A stretch of DNA of 64,000 nucleotides from Punctularia strigosozonata HHB-11173 SS5 (Eukaryota; Basidiomycota; Agaricomycetes; Corticiales; Punctulariaceae): positions 772,852 to 836,851 of the forward strand of contig NW_006767442.1 of NCBI RefSeq assembly GCF_000264995.1, given 5' to 3'. This document shows positions 58,602 through 64,000 of the stretch, piece by piece (the stretch's first letter is position 1; each line of letters begins with the position of its first letter). The notes under the pieces are model-generated. The model was not told the DNA's origin, did no database searches, and saw only the letters and a program-made list of their open reading frames with translations. The position numbers and the translations under genes are program-made.

Positions 58602-60505
58602 TTAGGTAAACCTCGCCTTCTCGTCACTAACAACGATATCGCGATACACAAACGGCGGGGTGAACTGCGCCTGCATGAAGATCAGTTTCACGGTATTCGA
58701 CATGAAGGCCGACATGAAACATTACGTACGAACTGCGCCTGCCCGAAGCCAGTCGGTTCACCGAGCTTGACGTAGCCTGTACGCGCCTTCGAACGCTTGA
58801 AGCGAGCGAACAGGAAGGCAAAGATGAAGAACAAGAGCAGAGAAAGGCCTACAAAACCAGCCTGGGTGCTGGTCCCATAGACCGTCTCCAACTTGCTCGC
58901 GCCACAGACGCTCTTCCACTCGGCGTTGTTGTTGATGACGGAGTTCTGAAAGCGACGTCAGTAACAAGACCCAACATGCGTATGGAACGGGCGCCCGACC
59001 TCGAGGCGGTAGATGAACTCGGTCAGAGCGATGTCACCACCCTTCCCGAAGACGCTGACGGTCTGGAAGTCATGCGACGTGCCATTCTTGAACTTGAAAC
59101 GGAGATAGTCCCGAGAGTCTCCCTCGTCACCCTTGCGGAGTTCGATGGCGATGGCGCTAGCAAAGTTCGCTGGAATACAAACATCATTAAACAGGCACAG
59201 GTTAAAGGAGTCGAGCGTGAGAACGTACGGATGCCGGCCAGCTCAGGGTGCTCGTCGAGAACATCGGTTTGACTCAGGAGTGAAATGATCGGCTGGTAGG
59301 TGACCTCCTGAACGTACAGCTGCAGCGGGTCACCGTTATACACGATGCGCTCGAATGCGCCGAGGATCGACCTGAGAATGGTGCGGCTGGCGACTACGAG
59401 AAATCAGCGCCGCCGGACAATTATATCGAAGGAGCGAAACACACTGTGTCCAATCCCGGCCATGTCCTTGTCCGTGAAGACGGCGGCTTCATGCAGATTT
59501 GCCCAGTGTTGTGATTGCTCAATGAACGTCGGAGGAAGGCGGTGAGCGTATGAGCGGTTGTGGACCAGCTCGCTGCTGATGAAGTCGTGAACCTGAAACA
59601 AACTGAGCGTTAATGAAAACCCTTATTTTCCACCGAGCCGAGAACTGACGTTGTACTGTAATGAAAAAGGAAAGGTGAGTGATATCAGGATGCCAAGGAT
59701 GAGCTTCACGCACCATGTTCTCCATCGTCACCGGAGTGTTGTACACGAAATCCTTGACATCGCGGAGGAATGGTGCAGCAGCTTTTGCCATATCCTTGAA
59801 CTTGTCCGATCCATACACCTTCGAGATGTGTTTCTGAAACGCGGGGCAGTCCGTCCAGCTCTCCAACGAACGGTCGTTGTAAGGCTCCACGGTCTCCACT
59901 ATGATTATGGGGACAGATCAGACGGTATTCGCGAAAGAAAAGGGCAAACATAGACTGACAAGGGACGTATTGATACCCGCCGAGAGGGGCGATGACCTCA
60001 GTCTCGTTGGCCAGGACAATCTTATTGTTGGATGTGGGCGGGAACAGGCCTTGGAGAAGAGCGATCGCAGAGTCGAACACAACCGTGCCCTCGCCGCCAG
60101 CTTTGACACGAACATGCACTTGCTTTGTGTCGACACTGACAGATTCTTGGCATGAGTTCAGTCTATTGCCCCGAAAACAGATTGACTCACAGATCGGTAC
60201 GCAGGCCCCGGATGTGAGAGGGAGAGTTGCTGTCCAAGTACAGGGACCTCAAGTACGAGCCGAGGAGGTGAGATTGAACCTAATTCTAATCAGCCATGAA
60301 GTTGAGAGGGATCATAAACAATGATTCGAACCTCTCCGAGGGCAGTCGTCTCTACAGAACCGGTCTTGTAAGTGTTCGGGTCCTAGCGCAATGTTAGCCT
60401 CGACGTTCCGGCTAGCGACGTAGTGGTCATAAGCACCTGATACAGCTCTGTGCGGTCTCCATTGCGAACAAGGAGGACGACTCCGTGAACCTGAGGGTGA
60501 GACAT
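58602..60505 (-). CDS. Membrane-bound histidine-phosphatase-fold protein, probably inactive
   Basis: Related to lysosomal and prostatic acid phosphatases. Eleven exons (60505-60437, 60382-60332, 60279-60191, 60135-59960, 59898-59714, 59655-59650, 59592-59445, 59393-59229, 59169-59000, 58945-58730, 58670-58602) give 447 aa. Conserved blocks: LVRNGDRTELYQDPNTY at the N-terminus, GGYQYVPLETVEPYND, MYNVHDFISSELVHN and YLRFKFKNG. A membrane segment near residues 385-405 (GLSLLLFFIFAFLFARFKRS) is followed by a cytosolic tail. The nucleophile position reads RNG, not RHG, and the distal HD motif reads GGDIAL, so neither catalytic histidine is present. I believe fungal relatives share this. Exon 6 is 6 nt (Tyr-Asn), needed to keep the N-M-aromatic-N-V block. 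The last intron is flanked by a 13-bp direct repeat. Start: the ATG directly before the first block; no signal peptide is evident. Confidence 0.88.
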
Positions 60506-61469
60506 AAATTTCGTAGGAGTGTGCGGAGGTGTAATGAGTAGACTAGGCGACCCGGAGACGTTGAGCAGTGGAGCAGATCGCTTCGTCTTCTTATACCTCT
60601 CGTCGGAAGAGTGGTCTAGCGATGGTGTTCATATCGCAGCGTGCAAAGGCCGGCAGCTGATCGTGAAGGGGTTGCATCCTCGTGCCACTTGGAGAACGAG
60701 GAGGGTCTGATCCACGTTCTCCGCCTCAAAGGCCGCGAAGCGCATCTTAGCGCACCGATGCTTAGTTTGATTAACCCCGCATGTTCGGATGCTCCATGTC
60801 ATCGCTGCAGTTCCACTATCTGCCAGTGCCCGAACACATCTGAACATCCTTCTGCCTCCGGAAATGTTGAGAGCCGGAAACAGTTGACCATAACAAGAAA
60901 CCCAATTGCATGACGGGCCTAAACATAGGCAGAGGCATGGAGGACGGTCGTGATCAATGACATTTTACCCTGATCGAGTCCTGGACAGTCCAACGTGGTT
61001 AGCGCAAGCCTCATTAGACCATCGATGCTCCAGTCACGCACCGCTTCTCGCACTGAGTGCTCCCCGGATTCATGAGCGGACGACAGCTGTCCTTTGCACA
61101 AGCAGGCCTTTGCGTGCGTGTATGCTGACCGGCGGTTCACGAACGGCCACAGGCACGCCGAGATCTCGTGCTAGTAGCGGGGAAATGACGAGGCTCGGAG
61201 CTAACGCGAACGTTCAATGATCTTGGCCATACGAGATGCCATTCAATCAAAAAAGCTAGCTGAGTAGGAAATGAACTTGAGAGTTCACACAATCCGAGAG
61301 AGCACCGAGAGTAAGTACTAAAACAAGGTGGTCCAGCGTGGGAACGCAGTCAAGCAGGATGCGATATCAGACGGAGCATGCAACAACAGAGCACAGCCAG
61401 AAGATAATAGAATATTATACAGCGCCGCAAAAGTGAGGCGCCAAGGAGCAACAAAAGAGAGCGGGAGGG
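60506..61469. other. Intergenic region
   Basis: 964 bp between two minus-strand genes: promoter of the phosphatase-like gene and 3' UTR of the pinin gene. Small frames only. Confidence 0.45.
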
Positions 61470-62629
61470 TCAATACTCGACCGCTTCCTCGTCGTCCGCA
61501 CGCACGACCGCCTCCGGCTTCGCGTTCTCATCCTTCCCTGCCTCATCATCCACATCCATGGTCCCATCCTCTGGCGTCTTGGTCTTGTCTGCAGAATCGC
61601 TGTTCTCCGGATGTACATCCGTCGCTGACATCTCCTCCTCCTTGGACGGCGCCTTTTCCGCGTCGCCTTCCGGCTTCTCGTCGTGCACCTCATCCTTGTC
61701 TGCGTCGCCACTCGCACGCTCTTCCTTCCTGCGAGCCTCCTCCTCAGCCACTCGTTGTCGGAGCTGCCGTATCTCCTCAATGCCTGTGGCGCGCTCTTGC
61801 TTGAATGTCGCCCATTCCTTTTCCACGGCTTCTTTGACCTGGAGATAGATCAGTACACACGAAGATAGAGATAACATTGGTATAGGACGAACGAGGGATT
61901 TCCGTGCGTTGATGAATGCTTCTTGCACAGGAGTGAGAATGGCTGGGAGGTAGTACAATGGGGGAGGATGCGTCCGAGGAGGTTCCGCCAACGGATTGGA
62001 GGTAACCAGAGGGTCCTCCGGATCATCGGGTATACGGTCGGATGTACTCAAGAAGTTCGCGAGTATAGGTAGTCGTGTCCGACGAAGTTTGTACTGAGAA
62101 GAATAAGTAAGATATTGCAGTAGAATATGGGCATATATGCACAAACGCACAATGGAATCTTTCAGCTGGAGGTCCTCCTCCTTGCGATTCGCAGTGTTCT
62201 TTTCCTTCTTGACCTCTTCAGCTCTCCTGACAGAATCAGTCTCTTTTTTCAGCTTAGCCTGTAACCTTTGCTCAATCATTTGTCGCTTTTTGGCCTAAAC
62301 AGATGGGGTACCACGTTCTGTTAGCATACCAAACGACACGAGGACTGGGGGTAACCGACACGCACCGCTTCGCTGGCGTTTCGCTCCTTGTCCTCGTTCT
62401 TTGCCTTGTTCAGGGTGCCGAGTAATAATCCAAACATGCTTTTACCGCGTTTGCGATCCTTGTTCCCTCCCGGTGCCAGAGACAAGTCCAGCTTGGGCCG
62501 GTTGCGCGGAGGCTGAGCCTGCGCGTCTTGCATCGGGGCATCCTGCTGGCTCTGCCTGTCCGTTCGTTCCAAGGGTGTCAGAGTTGCGACAGGGGTACCT
62601 GGTAGAGATACTGACTCTTCCGCTGACAT
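61470..62629 (-). CDS. Pinin/SDK/MemA-domain protein
   Basis: Pinin-domain proteins are nuclear and associate with the spliceosome and exon junction complex. Four exons (62629-62366, 62294-62151, 62093-61893, 61838-61470) give 325 aa. After a disordered leader, the block NKDRKRGKSMFGLLLGTLNK (about residues 54-73) is the domain's signature. A charged helix (KKRQMIEQRLQAKLKKETDS) follows, then YKLRRTRLPILANFLSTS and PPPLYYLPAILTPVQEAF. The C-terminal 120 residues are a coiled coil and an acidic tail (MDVDDEAGKDENAKPE). Start: first ATG in frame; an upstream open stretch lacks one. It shares a 139-bp divergent promoter with the SRP72-like gene. Confidence 0.86.
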
Positions 62630-62768
62630 GACGGTGGGGCACCAGTTGTGGCTGAGAGCAAGCGTCGCTGAACGCGTCTTCGTATCCAACTTCACTCGTC
62701 TCGTTTGGGGATCGCGAGTGTCACCTCGTCTGCGTGAACCGAAGTAGCGCGATAGCTAGCGCTGTAAG
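62630..62768. promoter_or_regulatory. Short bidirectional promoter, pinin and SRP72
   Basis: Only 139 bp separate the two opposite ATGs, so regulatory sequence must be shared. GC-rich, with no TATA seen, as expected for constitutive genes. Confidence 0.6.
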
Positions 62769-63875
62769 ATGCCCCCGAAACCGAGCAAGGCCGCTGCACC
62801 GCCGGCAGCCAGTGGGCAGAAGAAATCGCGACCTGGCGTCACCTCCAAGCCCAAAGCTAAACGGCCATTGTCCACGGAGGAACGATTGAAGAAGCTTTTT
62901 GGCTCGTTGTGCGCTCAGATCGACGGAGGACACTTCCCTAACGCTATACGCACTTGCGATAAGAGTGAGAAACGTCATTCAGCATAGTCATTACATCCTT
63001 GCTCATTGCGGTCTTGGACAGTCCTTCGACTAGCGGCGGACGACAAGGACGCGTTGCAGACAAAGCTGTTCCTGCTTCTGCACACTGAACAATACGAGGC
63101 TGCACTTACGCTCGTCGATTCCCTCGACAAGGAGCACGGTCATGACTTCGGCAGAGCGTACTCGTTGTACCGTCTACAGCGCGAAGATGAGGCGGAATCT
63201 GCTCTCAAGCAATTATCGGACGAAGATGATCGAGGCGCTCTACATCTCGAAGCTCAATTGGTGAGCGATTGTCTGACACGGGAGGCGATATTCGGTCTAG
63301 ATAACAACCATCCCTGTAGAACTACCGTCAGGGCAACTACCAGTCCGCCTTCGACCTATACAATCAGCTTCTAGATAGCGCGGAACCGGTAAGTGGTAAT
63401 CTGTTGCGCAAACTTGCTCGTGCTGACCGAATAACGGTGATAGCAAACGGAAGAGCACGATGATATTCTCACCAATCTACAAGCGGCCCAGCAGCACCTC
63501 GATTTCATCAATGCGGGGTACTTGCGTGTGTTGGACCAGCTGCCCGCAGCTACGACTTCCCAGATCGAAACTGCCCAACCTCCCACCGTCGGCCCTGCTC
63601 CTTCTGCCGCTTACCCGACGGCGGCAGCGCCACCCGCACCAGCGCCGAGGAAGACCCGCGCGAAGCGCGTGCCCAAGGGTGTCATCCCTGGGGTGACCCC
63701 TCCTCCCGATCCCGAACGCTGGCTCAAGAAGAGCGAGCGGTCAACATACACGACTGGGCGTCACAGAAGCAAAAGAGGGGGAGGGGCGACACAGGGTGCC
63801 GCGGTGCTCGAAGCACCGCCAACTCAGTCGGCATCTCAAGGAAAGTCTGGCGGGAAGAGTAAGAAGAAGAAATAG
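62769..63875 (+). CDS. SRP72: SRP72-like signal recognition particle subunit, unusually short
   Basis: SRP72 with SRP68 binds 7SL RNA in the particle that targets secretory proteins to the ER. Four exons (62769-62964, 63022-63260, 63320-63388, 63444-63875) give 311 aa. The N-terminal TPR region is present (LKKLFGSLCAQIDGGHFPNA, ALQTKLFLLLHTEQYEAAL, YRQGNYQSAFDLYNQLL). It passes directly into the Pro/Ala linker and the C-terminal RNA-binding region: VPKGVIPGVTPPPDPERWLKKSER, then a basic tail ending KSKKKK. Human SRP72 is 671 aa and the fission yeast protein is also much longer, so a large part of the central TPR superhelix appears absent. No stop or bad splice marks the join at exon 4. Confidence 0.88.
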
Positions 63876-64000
63876 GGCATGTGTTGATCCACGCTGCACG
63901 ACCAGGGGCGCAAGTCCTCGGGTTTATATCAAAGCGTTGTAAACGTGCCTAATTCGGATGTCCTCTCGACGAACCTAGCCATATCATCGTGTAAAATCAG
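63876..64000. other. 3' region of the SRP72-like gene
   Basis: 125 bp to the window end; probably 3' UTR. Nothing else seen. Confidence 0.4.

Noticed and set aside
1-64000. CRISPR arrays, bacterial operons or prophage
   Set aside because: No spaced repeat arrays or prokaryotic gene structure. Spliceosomal introns throughout show a eukaryotic nuclear genome.

Overview
The window reads as nuclear DNA of an agaricomycete basidiomycete, probably a wood- or litter-decaying mushroom or polypore. The evidence is dense genes on both strands, many short spliceosomal introns (mostly 42-65 nt, GT-AG with a few GC-AG), a high-GC coding bias, fungal-type housekeeping proteins, and a secreted GH54 arabinofuranosidase beside mushroom-style TPR, CFEM and terpene synthase genes. 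There is no operon structure. Gene models were built by eye: exon joins were chosen so that frame and family motifs continue across each junction, and every multi-exon model reported as a CDS sums to a whole number of codons. The broken terpene synthase does not.

Layout. 1-4150 is repeat-rich and holds a frameshifted sesquiterpene-synthase-like gene between nested inverted repeats. 4329-10135 carries a membrane-anchored GH5 exo-1,3-beta-glucanase, a CTK3-like CTD-kinase subunit and a small single-pass membrane protein. 10788-19653 is GCN1 (23 exons, 2554 aa). 20033-23388 holds an F-box protein and, on the other strand, a GH54 alpha-L-arabinofuranosidase. A tRNA-Gly(UCC) with a tandem 5'-half copy follows, then an NmrA-like reductase, TIM50, a six-cysteine secreted peptide, a doubtful basic ORF and a dynamin-like GTPase. 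33555-42129 is UTP20 (13 exons, 2640 aa).

42294-43741 is a short DNA transposon copy with inverted ends and a target-site duplication, sitting in the divergent promoter between UTP20 and a neutral ceramidase (44691-48178). The right third holds a decayed gene fragment, a TPR protein, an aldo/keto reductase, a Cys-rich nuclear-looking protein of unknown function, a CFEM GPI-type protein, a membrane-bound histidine-phosphatase-fold protein lacking both catalytic histidines, a pinin-domain protein and an SRP72-like protein that looks short.

Functionally the genes are a mix. Several serve core translation and RNA work (GCN1, UTP20, CTK3, pinin, SRP72, tRNA), some serve mitochondria and membranes (TIM50, dynamin, ceramidase), and some serve the wall or the outside world (GH5, GH54, CFEM, Cys-rich peptide, terpene synthase). 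I found no clear gene cluster or defence system. The most unusual items are the inverted-repeat-flanked terpene synthase, the transposon with GCTGAGC subterminal repeats, the predicted pseudophosphatase with a 6-nt exon and a repeat-flanked intron, and the partial tRNA duplication.
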